A stretch of 64,000 nucleotides of DNA from Fontibacterium universale (GCA_965236175.1 CBDEAT010000002.1:1-64000); one strand, 5' to 3'. Counted from the first letter of the stretch, positions 14,785 through 23,523 are shown. Translations and numbers: made by a program. Notes: generated from the letters alone by a model not told the origin.

Positions 14785-14833
14785 GACTCATAAGCCTGAG
14801 GTCGGTGGTTCGATCCCACTTCCCGCTACCAAA
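14785..14833 (+). other. attR core (right attachment site)
   Basis: The displaced chromosomal 3' half of tRNA-Met from the anticodon arm to past CCA. It carries C at 14815 where attL and the internal attP carry T, so it preserves the original chromosomal base. Both versions keep a standard T-loop, so tRNA function is retained after insertion. Confidence 0.9.
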
Positions 14834-14847
14834 TACTCTAGTTATTT

Positions 14848-15645
14848 ATGTTTAATGTTTCTTGTATTCAACTCACATCAGATAATAATGTTTTTTCTAA
14901 CTTAGAAAAAACTACAGATTTAATAATTGGTTCTATTAAAAAAAAAGCTGATTTAATTATTACTCCAGAAAATACTTCTTTATTTACATTAGATCATAGT
15001 GAGCTTTTAGAAAAAGCAGAAGAGATGAATAATAATTTTTTTTTAGAATCTATAAGTAGAATTTCAAAAAGTTATAAAAAGTGGATTTTGATTGGATCAT
15101 TACCAATAAAGTTGTCTAAAAAGTTATTAGCAAACAGATCTGTGCTTTTTAATCCAAATGGAAAAATCGCAAACTACTATGATAAAATTCATATGTTCGA
15201 TGTTAAACTTTCAAAAAAAGAAAAATATGAGGAATCTAAAAAATTTTTAGCCGGTAAAAAAAAAGTTCTAGCTAGATTACCATGGGGTTTATTGGGCTTT
15301 AGTATTTGCTACGATGTTCGTTTCCCAAATTTATATAGAGAGCTTGCAAAAAAGGGTGCAATTTTTATGACTGTTCCTTCAGCTTTTACAAAAACAACCG
15401 GTGAAAAACATTGGCACACTTTATTAAAAGCAAGAGCTATTGAAAATTTTTCTTATATATTTGCAGCGGCACAAACCGGAAAGCATTACAACGATAGATT
15501 AACATATGGTCATTCTTTAATTATTTCTCCAGATGGAGAAATATTAAAAGAAATAGAAAAGGGTGAGGGTTTTATTGTTGCAAGAATAGATGAAAATCTT
15601 CCAAAGAAATTAAGAGCTAAAATTCCAAGTCTTAAGTCGAATTAA
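14848..15645 (+). CDS. Carbon-nitrogen hydrolase (nitrilase superfamily, NIT2-like)
   Basis: 265 residues. The catalytic triad is visible: Glu in ITPENTSLF (about residue 41), Lys in YDKIHMFDV (about 114) and Cys in GFSICYDVRFP (about 155). The CYDVRFP block and length match Nit1/NIT2-type omega-amidases or deaminated-glutathione amidases, which hydrolyse alpha-ketoglutaramate or deaminated glutathione. It begins 14 bp after attR, so the element sits directly between it and yjbQ. Confidence 0.88.
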   Translation: MFNVSCIQLTSDNNVFSNLEKTTDLIIGSIKKKADLIITPENTSLFTLDHSELLEKAEEMNNNFFLESISRISKSYKKWILIGSLPIKLSKKLLANRSVLFNPNGKIANYYDKIHMFDVKLSKKEKYEESKKFLAGKKKVLARLPWGLLGFSICYDVRFPNLYRELAKKGAIFMTVPSAFTKTTGEKHWHTLLKARAIENFSYIFAAAQTGKHYNDRLTYGHSLIISPDGEILKEIEKGEGFIVARIDENLPKKLRAKIPSLKSN

Positions 15646-16040
15646 TATTTTTTATAGCTTTTTACTTCAGAAATATTTGATTTTGTTAGGCTGTTAATCT
15701 TATTTTTAACGCGCGATCTCTCATCATTGGTAAAATATACTGCTCTTGCGAGTTTTATAAATTTACCTTCAAAATTTCTTTTCCTTTCGCAATCTCTAAT
15801 ATCGTCCTCGATTTTCCACAGCTTTAGATTAACTGTCTTAAGTTTTTTGTATAATTTTGTAAGTGATTTAGATTTTTCAATATTTTCGTTAACAGTTTCT
15901 TGTAAAGAGCTTAGTTCCTTTAAGACAATATTTCTTTTAGTTTTGTCTTTGATTTTATTTTTTTTTATCTCAAGAATTGAGATTTTATCAAATAACTCCC
16001 CAGCGGATATTTCAGAGTAAATTTTTTTTGTAATTTCCAT
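15642..16040 (-). CDS. DUF6165 family protein
   Basis: 132 residues of long charged helices. It starts with TKKIYSEISAGELFDKISIL and contains LKLWKIEDDIRDCER, followed by KLARAVYFTNDERSRVKN, the pattern of DUF6165. The family accompanies sugar and LPS genes, as here (it is followed by a heptosyltransferase-like gene). Convergent with the nitrilase gene with a 4-bp overlap. Function unknown. Confidence 0.75.
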   Translation of the reverse strand: MEITKKIYSEISAGELFDKISILEIKKNKIKDKTKRNIVLKELSSLQETVNENIEKSKSLTKLYKKLKTVNLKLWKIEDDIRDCERKRNFEGKFIKLARAVYFTNDERSRVKNKINSLTKSNISEVKSYKKY

Positions 16041-16069
16041 AATTAATCAATAATGTTCTTTTATAATAT

Positions 16070-16981
16070 ATGTCAAATATTTTAATAATAAAACTTGGCT
16101 CTCTTGGTGATGTTGTTCAAATTTCTGGAGCTTTAAGAGATATAAGAGAGCACCATAAGAATGAAAAAATTACAATCTTAACCACTTCTAAATATTTAAA
16201 TTTATTTAAAAATTGTCCTTATATTGATGACTGTTTAGAAGACGAGAGACTCCCTAGATATAATATATTTTATCTTTTAAGATTAAAAAAAAACATAAAT
16301 TCTTTAAACTTTAATAAAGTTTATGATTTACAAAATTCTAATAGAACAAATTTTTACAGAAAATTTCTTTTTAATATAAAAGATTGGTCAACTTCTAAAG
16401 ATATACCGGATAACAAATATAATAATTCGGTATTACAAAGATTTGATGAACAGTTAAGAAAATCAAATATTGAAACACGTTATACTTTAAAACCGGATTT
16501 TAGCTGGGCCGCTCAACATGCTAATAACTATAATCTTGATACCATTAAAAAATATATTTTATTTTTTCCTTTTTGTTCTAAAGATTTAATTCATAAACGA
16601 TGGCCCTATTTTTCTGAATTAATAAGTTTAATAAAACAAAATCATCCTCAATATGAACTGGTAGTTGCACCAGGTCCAGGTGAGATAGAAGAGGCTAAAA
16701 GTTTAAATATTAAAGTAGCTTTAAATAATAATTTAGCATTAAATTTTTTTGAACTTGCGTCTTTAATAAAAAAATCACATTTAGTTATTGCAAATGATAC
16801 GGGACCAGCTCACATGGCAGCACATTTAGGCGCTAAAGGCTTTACATTGTTTGGTCCTCACACAACTCCTGAAAAAGTTTCAATTGAGAGAGAAAAATTT
16901 ATTGCACTGCAGACTATGGATCTAAAATCTCTTTTTGCTGACAGAGTTTATGCTTTAATTAAAAGCTCTATTATAAGTTAA
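16070..16981 (+). CDS. Glycosyltransferase family 9 (heptosyltransferase-like)
   Basis: 303 residues. The N-terminus ILIIKLGSLGDVVQISGALR is the GT9 signature. The C-terminal domain has FFPFCSKDLIHKRWPY and the nucleotide-sugar site VIANDTGPAHMAAHLGAK, followed by LFGPHTTPEK. GT9 enzymes transfer heptose or related sugars to the LPS inner core at the cytoplasmic face of the inner membrane. Whether this one uses heptose is unknown. Its 3' end overlaps the convergent GT4 gene by 11 bp. Confidence 0.88.
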   Translation: MSNILIIKLGSLGDVVQISGALRDIREHHKNEKITILTTSKYLNLFKNCPYIDDCLEDERLPRYNIFYLLRLKKNINSLNFNKVYDLQNSNRTNFYRKFLFNIKDWSTSKDIPDNKYNNSVLQRFDEQLRKSNIETRYTLKPDFSWAAQHANNYNLDTIKKYILFFPFCSKDLIHKRWPYFSELISLIKQNHPQYELVVAPGPGEIEEAKSLNIKVALNNNLALNFFELASLIKKSHLVIANDTGPAHMAAHLGAKGFTLFGPHTTPEKVSIEREKFIALQTMDLKSLFADRVYALIKSSIIS

Positions 16982-18068
16982 GCAGATTAGCGTATTTTTT
17001 AATTATTTCTTTCCAATAAAATTGTTTAGAAAATTCTTTTGCATTTTTCCCAAGCTCTAAATATTTTTTATTTTGAATTATATTTTTTAAAGCGTCATAA
17101 ATTTCAGAGTGATCGTGTCCATTACATAATAGACCAGTTTTATTATGTTGAACTGCATCAGAAGCTCCACCATCTTTTCCAGCAATCGATGGTATTCCAT
17201 AGCTTGCAGCCTCGATATAACTAATTCCAAATCCTTCAACTGAAGTTCCTTCAATTCTTGCAGGCATTAGAAAAATATTTGAGTTTTTAAGTAGAGCGTT
17301 CTTTAATTCAAAGCTGATATTTTTAAGAAAAATTACATTATTTTCTAAATTAAGAGTTTTAGTTGTTTTTTTTAAATTTTCTTCTTCATCCCCATTTCCA
17401 ACAATTATATATTTAAAATTTGGGTAAATCGCTTGGATATTTTTTAAAGCCAATAAAGAAAAATCTATTCCTTTTCTTTTATCAAATCTTGAAACAGTAA
17501 TGATTTTAATGTCAGAATTTCCAAACATTTCTTTAGCCTGTTGATCTGCTTCTGAGCTGATAGCTTGAGGTTCATTAATACCAGGATTTATCACATGTAT
17601 CTTTGTATGATCACAGCCTTTTTCGGTTGCTAGTTTTTTTGTAAATTCTGAGTTTGCAATAATGTATTTAGCCTTCGCTAAGGAGTTAAGAGATCTTTTA
17701 TTTATAAAACTTCCAAGCGGATGATTAATTTCTTTTCCATGGATTAGACATAAAATTGGAATTTTATCTGATATATTTTCAGTTATTAATTCAATACTTT
17801 TCCAGTGGTCCGCAACTATAGCTTCAACTGAATTATTTTTTATAACTTCTTTTAAAAGATTAAATTTTCTATACTTTTTTAATATTTTAAGACCACCCAT
17901 TCTATTGGTTTCAAAGTTATTTTTTTTGTCATAATTCTCATCTCCAGAAAATGAATTCGCTAACACTTTAATTGGATGAAGATTGTTTAAATGAATTGCC
18001 AGACCTCCCATTAAACTTTGCATTCCACCAACTTCGGGAGGATAGCTTCTTGTTGTTATAATAATCAT
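16971..18068 (-). CDS. Glycosyltransferase family 4
   Basis: 365 residues. The N-terminal acceptor domain begins IIITTRSYPPEVGGMQSLMG. The C-terminal GT-B donor domain has ITVSRFDKRKGIDF, IVGNGDEEENLKK and PARIEGTSVEGFGISYIEAA, where the E-x7-E type motif binds the nucleotide sugar. It is a retaining transferase of the PimA/WaaG type, probably acting on a lipid or LPS sugar. The start abuts the stop of the upstream thioredoxin-like gene, suggesting one transcript. Confidence 0.9.
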   Translation of the reverse strand: MIIITTRSYPPEVGGMQSLMGGLAIHLNNLHPIKVLANSFSGDENYDKKNNFETNRMGGLKILKKYRKFNLLKEVIKNNSVEAIVADHWKSIELITENISDKIPILCLIHGKEINHPLGSFINKRSLNSLAKAKYIIANSEFTKKLATEKGCDHTKIHVINPGINEPQAISSEADQQAKEMFGNSDIKIITVSRFDKRKGIDFSLLALKNIQAIYPNFKYIIVGNGDEEENLKKTTKTLNLENNVIFLKNISFELKNALLKNSNIFLMPARIEGTSVEGFGISYIEAASYGIPSIAGKDGGASDAVQHNKTGLLCNGHDHSEIYDALKNIIQNKKYLELGKNAKEFSKQFYWKEIIKKYANLLNL

Positions 18069-18626
18069 TTAATTATTTTTCCATTTAACATTACATCCCA
18101 TGCTTGGATATTGTTGCTTTGGTCCATTTGAAGTTTTTGCAATCAGTTCCATTGCATTTAATAGATCATTCTTTCCTTCTAAGGTCGGTTTAAGATTTTT
18201 CATTTCTCTAATTCTGCCACGATACTGCAGTTCATTATTTTTATTATATCCAAAAAAATCAGGTGTACATACCGCGCCGTAATTTTGAGCTATTTCTTGA
18301 GTTTCATCATGCAAATATGGAAATTTAAAATTATTTATTTTTGCAAATTTTTTCATATTTTCAAAACTATCTTCTGGATAATTATTTACATCATTCGACA
18401 TTATTGCGACTGAATTTATTCCAAGTTTTGATATTTTGTTAGTCACATCTACCAATTCCTCAATTATAGCTTTTACGTAAGGACAGTGATTACAAATAAA
18501 CATAATTAAAGTTCCATTTTTACCCTTAATATCTTTAAGTGAAATGAACGTGCCCTCAGTTGATATTAATTTAAATTCTTTAATCTTTTCTCCAAAATTA
18601 CACACCGGAGTTTCAGTGAGAGACAT
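18069..18626 (-). CDS. Thioredoxin-fold redoxin (AhpC/TSA-like)
   Basis: 185 residues. A thioredoxin-like domain with the motif FICNHCPYVKAI, in which CNHC occupies the CxxC position at about residues 44-47. The later IMSNDVNNYPEDS and YGAVCTPDFFGY segments match the redoxin family that includes peroxiredoxin-like and thiol-disulfide proteins. No signal peptide, so cytoplasmic. Possibly involved in peroxide or thiol homeostasis; the partner is unknown. Confidence 0.82.
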   Translation of the reverse strand: MSLTETPVCNFGEKIKEFKLISTEGTFISLKDIKGKNGTLIMFICNHCPYVKAIIEELVDVTNKISKLGINSVAIMSNDVNNYPEDSFENMKKFAKINNFKFPYLHDETQEIAQNYGAVCTPDFFGYNKNNELQYRGRIREMKNLKPTLEGKNDLLNAMELIAKTSNGPKQQYPSMGCNVKWKNN

Positions 18627-18667
18627 AATTTTATTTTACTATTTGGAATATTTGCTATGAATATAAC

Positions 18668-19186
18668 ATGATTTTTGAACTAGGTAATAAAAGATTAACA
18701 GGAGATGGAAAATATTGGGTTGCACCATCAGCAAATGTAATTGGCGACGTCACTTTAAAAAATGATTCTAGTGTTTGGTTTAATGCTGTTATCAGAGGAG
18801 ATATTGAAAATATTACTGTGGGTGAGGGCAGTAATGTTCAAGACAATTGTGTTCTGCATACCGATAAAGGATTTCCGTTAAAAATTGGTAAGATGGTAAC
18901 TGTTGGTCATCTAGTAATGTTACATGGCTGCACTATTATGGATAATAGTTTGATTGGCATTGGCTCAACAATTTTAAATAAAAGCGTTATTGGAAATAAC
19001 TGCATTATTGGCGCTAACAGTTTAATTACTGAGGGAAAAATAATTCCAGATAATTCTTTAGTTATGGGAAGTCCTGGAAAAGTAATTAGACAAGTTACAG
19101 AAGAAGAAAAAAAAGCGATCACCGAAAACGCTCAGCGTTATATAGATAATTGGAAGAAATACGTAAAAGATCTTAAGAAAATTTAA
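18668..19186 (+). CDS. Gamma-carbonic anhydrase family protein
   Basis: 172 residues of left-handed beta-helix hexapeptide repeats. The signature SSVWFNAVIRGDIENITVGE is followed by NVQDNCVLHTD and VGHLVMLHGC, which supply the three zinc/iron-binding histidines. The family interconverts CO2 and bicarbonate, or serves as acyltransferase-like scaffolds (PaaY/YrdA type). All metal ligands are present. Divergent from the redoxin gene with a 41-bp spacer; overlaps the convergent PPOX-like gene by 4 bp. Confidence 0.92.
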   Translation: MIFELGNKRLTGDGKYWVAPSANVIGDVTLKNDSSVWFNAVIRGDIENITVGEGSNVQDNCVLHTDKGFPLKIGKMVTVGHLVMLHGCTIMDNSLIGIGSTILNKSVIGNNCIIGANSLITEGKIIPDNSLVMGSPGKVIRQVTEEEKKAITENAQRYIDNWKKYVKDLKKI

Positions 19187-19791
19187 GGTACTAACCAAGT
19201 GCTTTTGTTTTCATCAAGCATGAATTTAGCACGTCTATGTCCTTGTGAAGCTAAATAAAGCCATTCAAAACTTTTAATTTTACTCTCAACAACACAGAAA
19301 TTTTTATAACCTATTTCACTTTGCTCAAGGGTTGGAAGGGTGCCACCCATATCTTTTGATAAATCAGAAGCAGACTCATTAATTAAATCACCAGGAGCTT
19401 GAGGTGATAAATAACATTTTCTGCTCATCATTTGTGTTTTGGTCCAAGCTTGTTTTGTAATCTCATTATCTTTGTGAATTGTTGCAATTCCTTCGGCCCG
19501 AACCTGTATTTTCCTTTTTTTACTATAAAATACAAAATAGATTTTTTTATTTTTTTTTAAATAATCTATCTTTGGAGATCTATAATCGGTATGGAATCTT
19601 AAGATATTTTTATCTTTAAATGCACCTCGTAGTACAACAATTCTTCCATCAGCGCCTTCTTCAGAATTAATAATTACAACGGGTAATCTGAAATCTTCTC
19701 CTCTTTCAGAAACTCCTTTTTGCAAAAGACTCCAGATTTCATCTAATATTAAATCAATATTATTATAATAATCCGGAATATCGTTAATCAC
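19183..19791 (-). CDS. Pyridoxamine 5'-phosphate oxidase-like flavoprotein (Alr4036 type)
   Basis: 202 residues. FMN-binding split-barrel features: VVLRGAFKDKNILRFHTDYR near residues 70-90, IYFVFYSKKRKIQVRAEG and the C-terminal EWLYLASQGHRRAKF. This ending is typical of the Alr4036/PPOX-putative group rather than PdxH, whose PLP-binding ending is different. Likely a flavin-dependent oxidase or reductase of unknown substrate. It follows the dehydrogenase at 19802 on the same strand. Confidence 0.82.
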   Translation of the reverse strand: MINDIPDYYNNIDLILDEIWSLLQKGVSERGEDFRLPVVIINSEEGADGRIVVLRGAFKDKNILRFHTDYRSPKIDYLKKNKKIYFVFYSKKRKIQVRAEGIATIHKDNEITKQAWTKTQMMSRKCYLSPQAPGDLINESASDLSKDMGGTLPTLEQSEIGYKNFCVVESKIKSFEWLYLASQGHRRAKFMLDENKSTWLVP

Positions 19792-19801
19792 TCTTAGTAA
19801 C

Positions 19802-20671
19802 TTATTTTTTTTTAAGTCGAGTAATTAAACTTGATGTATCAAATCGATTACCACCATTTTTTTGTACATCCGAGTAATAACCGTCTATGATTTTAGTTAT
19901 TGGAAGGTCAGAACCATTATTTTTTGCCTCTTCCATAGCAATTCCTAAATCTTTTCTCATCCAGTCAACTGCAAAACCAAAATCAAATTTATCTTGGATC
20001 ATTGTTTTGTATCTATTTTCCATTTGCCAAGATTGAGCAGCACCTTTTGATATTACCTCAATAACATCTTCCATATTTAATCCTGCATTTTGACCAAATC
20101 GAATACCTTCAGATAAACCTTGAACTAGTCCAACTATACAAATTTGATTAACCATCTTAGCAAGCTGACCGCTTCCAGCGGATCCTAGTACTTTCATTTT
20201 TTTGCTATAACATTTGATAACATCTTGAGCTTTTTCAAAATCTTTATTTTCTCCACCAATCATTACAGTTAGCTGACCATTTTCAGCTCCTGCTTGACCA
20301 CCAGAAACAGGGGCATCTAAAAAGCCAAACCCTTTTTCTTTTGCAGCTTTAAATAGTTCACGAGCAATTTTTGCTGATGCAGTAGTGTTATCAATAAACA
20401 CGGCACCTTTTTTTACAGAGTGAAACGCTCCTTCAGTTCCTAATGTTACTTCTTTTAAATCGTTATCATTACCGACGCAGCAAAATACAAAATCAGAATC
20501 TTTGCTTGCTTCTTTTGGAGTTTTTGCAAATTTTCCACCAAATTCTTTAACCCATTTTTCAGCTTTTGCAGTTGTTCGGTTATAAACCGTAACGTCATGA
20601 CCTGCTTTTGCTATGTGACGTGCCATTGGATAACCCATTACACCAAGACCTAAAAAAGTAACTTTAGCCAT
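19802..20671 (-). CDS. NAD(P)-dependent beta-hydroxyacid dehydrogenase (HIBADH family)
   Basis: 289 residues. The N-terminal Rossmann motif FLGLGVMGYPMARH opens the protein. The family signature DAPVSGGQAGAENGQLTVMIGG lies around residue 120, and the catalytic lysine is in GQLAKMVNQI (about residue 170). Members reduce or oxidise 3-hydroxyisobutyrate, tartronate semialdehyde, succinic semialdehyde or glyoxylate; the substrate here is not decidable. Followed by the PPOX-like gene on the same strand. Confidence 0.9.
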   Translation of the reverse strand: MAKVTFLGLGVMGYPMARHIAKAGHDVTVYNRTTAKAEKWVKEFGGKFAKTPKEASKDSDFVFCCVGNDNDLKEVTLGTEGAFHSVKKGAVFIDNTTASAKIARELFKAAKEKGFGFLDAPVSGGQAGAENGQLTVMIGGENKDFEKAQDVIKCYSKKMKVLGSAGSGQLAKMVNQICIVGLVQGLSEGIRFGQNAGLNMEDVIEVISKGAAQSWQMENRYKTMIQDKFDFGFAVDWMRKDLGIAMEEAKNNGSDLPITKIIDGYYSDVQKNGGNRFDTSSLITRLKKK

Positions 20672-20780
20672 TTATGCTCCTATTAATCGTTTGTTAAATT
20701 AATCACTTATATATTGCTGTTAAATCTTTATAAAAACTTGATTTATTTAAGCTTTAAGACTAAAACGGTCAATTCAAATT

Positions 20781-21245
20781 ATGGCACGAGTAACCGTTGA
20801 GGACTGTTTACAGCAAGTTGATAATCAATACGATTTAGTCATTTTGGCTAAAGAGAGAACTTTGCAATTGGGAGTGGGTGATGCTCCGCAAGTTCCAGTG
20901 GATAATGATAAACGAACAGTTTTAGCTCTAAGAGAAATTGCAGAAAAAAAAGTTGCAGTAAAAGATTTAGAAGAATCAACAATTGATCGCATGAGAGATC
21001 ATCCAGACGATGCTGTTGAACAAGAAGATTTTGACAGTCCAGATGGAGATTCTTTTGAAGATTTATATCAAGGAGAAGTTTCAAAATCAGGACAAGCAAT
21101 ACTTCCTTCTAAAAGATCTAGAAAAATTCCAGAACCAAAAGCTGGAGCAGAAAATGAAGCTATTGATGCAGATGATGATGATCTTGATGATGATATAGCT
21201 TTAGAAGCAGCTCCTGAAAAAGAAGCTACAGAAGACAAAGCTTAA
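20781..21245 (+). CDS. rpoZ: DNA-directed RNA polymerase omega subunit
   Basis: 154 residues. The N-terminal 60 residues are the omega core: MARVTVEDCLQQVDNQYDLV, then LALREIAEKKV. Omega wraps the beta' C-terminus and helps RNA polymerase assembly. The protein is longer than E. coli omega (91 aa) because of an acidic, low-complexity tail from about residue 80 (DADDDDLDDDI and similar). Confidence 0.95.
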   Translation: MARVTVEDCLQQVDNQYDLVILAKERTLQLGVGDAPQVPVDNDKRTVLALREIAEKKVAVKDLEESTIDRMRDHPDDAVEQEDFDSPDGDSFEDLYQGEVSKSGQAILPSKRSRKIPEPKAGAENEAIDADDDDLDDDIALEAAPEKEATEDKA

Positions 21246-22406
21246 TTAAATTTTAATTTTAAAATCCTTTAAAATCTTTTTTCTGTGTTGATCAAGCTCA
21301 GGAATTTCACCGCGTGTTTTTGGATCTTTATAATTAGACATCTTAATTGGATTTCCAGCCATTTTAAACTTTCCAATTTTTTTATGATCTGAACTTACAA
21401 TCATATTTCTAAATGTAATTTGAGGATTTTCTACAGCTTGTTTAATATTATAGATTGGACCACATGGAATATTCATTTTAGTAAAAAGTTTAATCCAGTT
21501 ATCAGTTTCATCTTTAATTAAATATTTTTCTAAAATTACTTTTAAATCCTCAGCGTTTGCATTTCTAAGTTTGTTACTTATAAATCTTTTATCTTTAATA
21601 TATTCTTTGCAATCTAAAGCGTTACAAAGATTTTCAAATAATTTATCATTACCTGCTGCAATAATTATAAAACTGTCTTTTGTTTTATAAGCTTCAAAAG
21701 GAGTTATTGATGGGTGGCGTGAGCCCATAGGCTTTGGAATTTCACCATTACTAAAATATCTTGCAATTGCATTTTCTAAAATTGCAATTTGACAATCAAG
21801 CATAGACACATCAATCTTTGCGCCTTTACCAGTTTTTTCTCTATCAAACAAAGCTGCGTTAATTCCAATGGTTGTAAAAAGTCCTGCAGTAATATCGCCA
21901 ATAGACGTTCCAACTCTTGTCGGCTTTCCATCTGGCTGTCCTGTTACGCTCATAAGACCACCCATTCCCTGAACGACCATGTCATAAGCAGGTAAACTTT
22001 TTAAAGGACCTGTTTGTCCAAATCCTGAAGCTGATGCGTAAATTAATCTTGGATATTTTTTCTTTAAAACATCCCAGGAGTATCCCCACTTATCCAATGT
22101 GCCTGGTCTAAAATTTTCAACTAATACATCAGCTTTAGCTAATATTTTTTCAAATATTTTTTTATCGTCTTTATTCTTTAAATTTAGAGCAATACTTTCT
22201 TTGCCTCTATTAAGAGACATAAAATAAGCCGAATAATCTTTAATAAATGGACCAAAACTTCTGCTGTCGTCTCCTGTTTCAGGAGCCTCTACTTTTATTA
22301 CTCTGGCACCAAGGTCGGATAGAACCATTGTGCAATAAGGACCAACCAAAACCCTTGTTAAATCTAGTACTATAATGCCTTTTAATGGCCCTGAATTATT
22401 TTTCAT
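21246..22406 (-). CDS. CaiB/BaiF family CoA transferase (putative malonate CoA transferase)
   Basis: The likely start is ATG 22406 (MKNNSGPLKGIIVLDL), giving 386 residues; the frame stays open to 22460, but the added residues are not family-like. Class III CoA-transferase features: LDLTRVLVGPYCTMVLSDLG, the acidic nucleophile region SLNRGKESIALNLK, and VSMLDCQIAI with ARYFSNGE. Divergent from the TRAP/malonyl-CoA decarboxylase operon with 73 bp between starts. Given that neighbour, it may charge imported malonate with CoA, replacing malonyl-CoA synthetase (inference). Confidence 0.88.
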   Translation of the reverse strand: MKNNSGPLKGIIVLDLTRVLVGPYCTMVLSDLGARVIKVEAPETGDDSRSFGPFIKDYSAYFMSLNRGKESIALNLKNKDDKKIFEKILAKADVLVENFRPGTLDKWGYSWDVLKKKYPRLIYASASGFGQTGPLKSLPAYDMVVQGMGGLMSVTGQPDGKPTRVGTSIGDITAGLFTTIGINAALFDREKTGKGAKIDVSMLDCQIAILENAIARYFSNGEIPKPMGSRHPSITPFEAYKTKDSFIIIAAGNDKLFENLCNALDCKEYIKDKRFISNKLRNANAEDLKVILEKYLIKDETDNWIKLFTKMNIPCGPIYNIKQAVENPQITFRNMIVSSDHKKIGKFKMAGNPIKMSNYKDPKTRGEIPELDQHRKKILKDFKIKI

Positions 22407-22479
22407 CCACAGAATATTACATTGACAAAGAACAACATTCAAATCAGAATATTTACTCAAACAAATTTAAGGGGAGATC

Positions 22480-23478
22480 ATGAAACTAAAGCAGTATTTA
22501 TCAATTCTTGTTAGTATCTTTTTTTTACTAACGTCATCTAACTCATTTGCTCAAATCATTCTAAAAGCATCTCATCAATTTCCAGGTGGAAAAGGTGATG
22601 CTAGAGATGAAATGGTTCAAATTTTTGCAAAAGAAGTTGAGAAAGCAAATGTTGGAATAAAAGTTCAAGTTTATCCTGGTCAATCACTTTATAAAGCGAT
22701 GGAACAGTACAAACCTTTAACTGAAGGTCAGTTAGATATTACCTCTTTACCTTTAGACTATGCTTCTGGTTTTCAACCAGCTTACAGCGCAACATTAATG
22801 CCAGGCTTAGTTAAAAATCATTCTCATGCTGCGAGATTAAACGTGTCTCCGTTCATGAAAGATATTAAAAAAATTATCAACGATGACGGTGTTATCGTAT
22901 TAGCAGACGCTTGGCTTGCAGGTGGATTTGCTTCAAAAACTAAATGTATTACAAACCCAGAATCTGCAAAAGGACAAGTCACAAGAGCAGCTGGAAAAAT
23001 GTTTGAAGCAATGTTAGTTGGAGCAGGCGCTTCCATTTCTTCAATGGCAAGTTCTGAAGTATACCAAGGATTACAAGCTGGAGTTTTAACTGGTGTTAAT
23101 ACAAGTTCAGAAAGTTTTGTATCATTTAAAATTTATGAGCAAGTAAAATGTATTACTCCTCCAGGAAAATTTGCTCTATGGTTTATGTATGAACCAGTGC
23201 TTATGTCTAAAAAGTCATTTGATAAATTAAATGACAAACAAAAAGAAGCTGTTCTTGCAGCTGGTAAAAAAGCAGAAGCTTACATGACAAAAGCAGCCGC
23301 TGGTTTAGATACTAACATGGAAAAAGTATTTAAAGAAAAAGGTGTTCAAGTAGTGCAAATGACAGAAGCTGATTATAAAGCTTGGTTAGCCATTGCAAAA
23401 CAAACATCATATAAACAGTTTGCGGAGAAAGTTAAAGACGGCGATAAATTAATCGCTAAAGCTTTAGCAGTTAAATAA
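22480..23478 (+). CDS. TRAP transporter substrate-binding protein DctP (malonate candidate)
   Basis: 332 residues with a signal peptide (LSILVSIFFLLTSSNSFAQ), so periplasmic. DctP/TRAP-SBP fold: LKASHQFPGGKGDARDEMVQ at the N-terminus, VYPGQSLYKAMEQYKPLTEG, and a conserved Arg in VTRAAGKMFE that binds the substrate carboxylate. GGGGAG lies just upstream of the start. It heads an operon with the two membrane subunits and malonyl-CoA decarboxylase, which suggests malonate as ligand. Confidence 0.92.
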   Translation: MKLKQYLSILVSIFFLLTSSNSFAQIILKASHQFPGGKGDARDEMVQIFAKEVEKANVGIKVQVYPGQSLYKAMEQYKPLTEGQLDITSLPLDYASGFQPAYSATLMPGLVKNHSHAARLNVSPFMKDIKKIINDDGVIVLADAWLAGGFASKTKCITNPESAKGQVTRAAGKMFEAMLVGAGASISSMASSEVYQGLQAGVLTGVNTSSESFVSFKIYEQVKCITPPGKFALWFMYEPVLMSKKSFDKLNDKQKEAVLAAGKKAEAYMTKAAAGLDTNMEKVFKEKGVQVVQMTEADYKAWLAIAKQTSYKQFAEKVKDGDKLIAKALAVK

Positions 23479-23487
23479 TTTAAATTA

Positions 23488-23513
23488 GCCGGTGGATTTA
23501 AAAGTCCACCGGC
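23488..23513 (+). terminator. Intercistronic hairpin between dctP and dctQ
   Basis: Stem GCCGGTGGA / TCCACCGGC (9 GC-rich pairs) with an 8-base loop, unusual in such A/T-rich DNA. It lies 10 bp after the dctP stop and 10 bp before the dctQ start. Such hairpins partly terminate or protect the upstream message, giving excess binding protein over membrane subunits. Confidence 0.7.
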
Positions 23514-23523
23514 CTAATTATAG

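Larger units (their letters stand above)
5092..14833. mobile_element. tRNA-integrated element with inverted internal attP (composite)
   Basis: The region is bounded by 49-bp direct repeats of the tRNA-Met 3' half (5092-5140 and 14785-14833, one mismatch), with a tyrosine integrase next to the right end: the classic layout of an integrative element. Unusually, 11580-12026 carries, inverted, the joined left and right ends with the att core between them. Two back-to-back modules result: 5329-11579 between 237-bp inverted repeats and 12027-14574 between 259-bp inverted repeats. Contents: two Sel1-repeat genes, a MrcB-N/NucS-like nuclease, many unrecognised small genes, a frameshifted polymerase-like gene and the integrase. 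No phage structural genes and no conjugation genes are seen. It may be a satellite or defence-type island, two tandem elements rearranged by inversion, or partly an assembly artefact. Confidence 0.85.
14575..14833 (+). repeat. Right-end inverted repeat (IR-R), outer copy, 259 bp
   Basis: Partner of 11768-12026. It includes the 5' end of the integrase gene, its upstream region and attR. Only the C at 14815 differs from the inner copy. Confidence 0.9.

Noticed and set aside
15727..16020. 97-codon frame on the plus strand opposite the DUF6165 gene
   Set aside because: Lies wholly inside a recognised gene on the other strand; composition (Phe/Ser/Leu-rich) is typical of a reverse-strand shadow.
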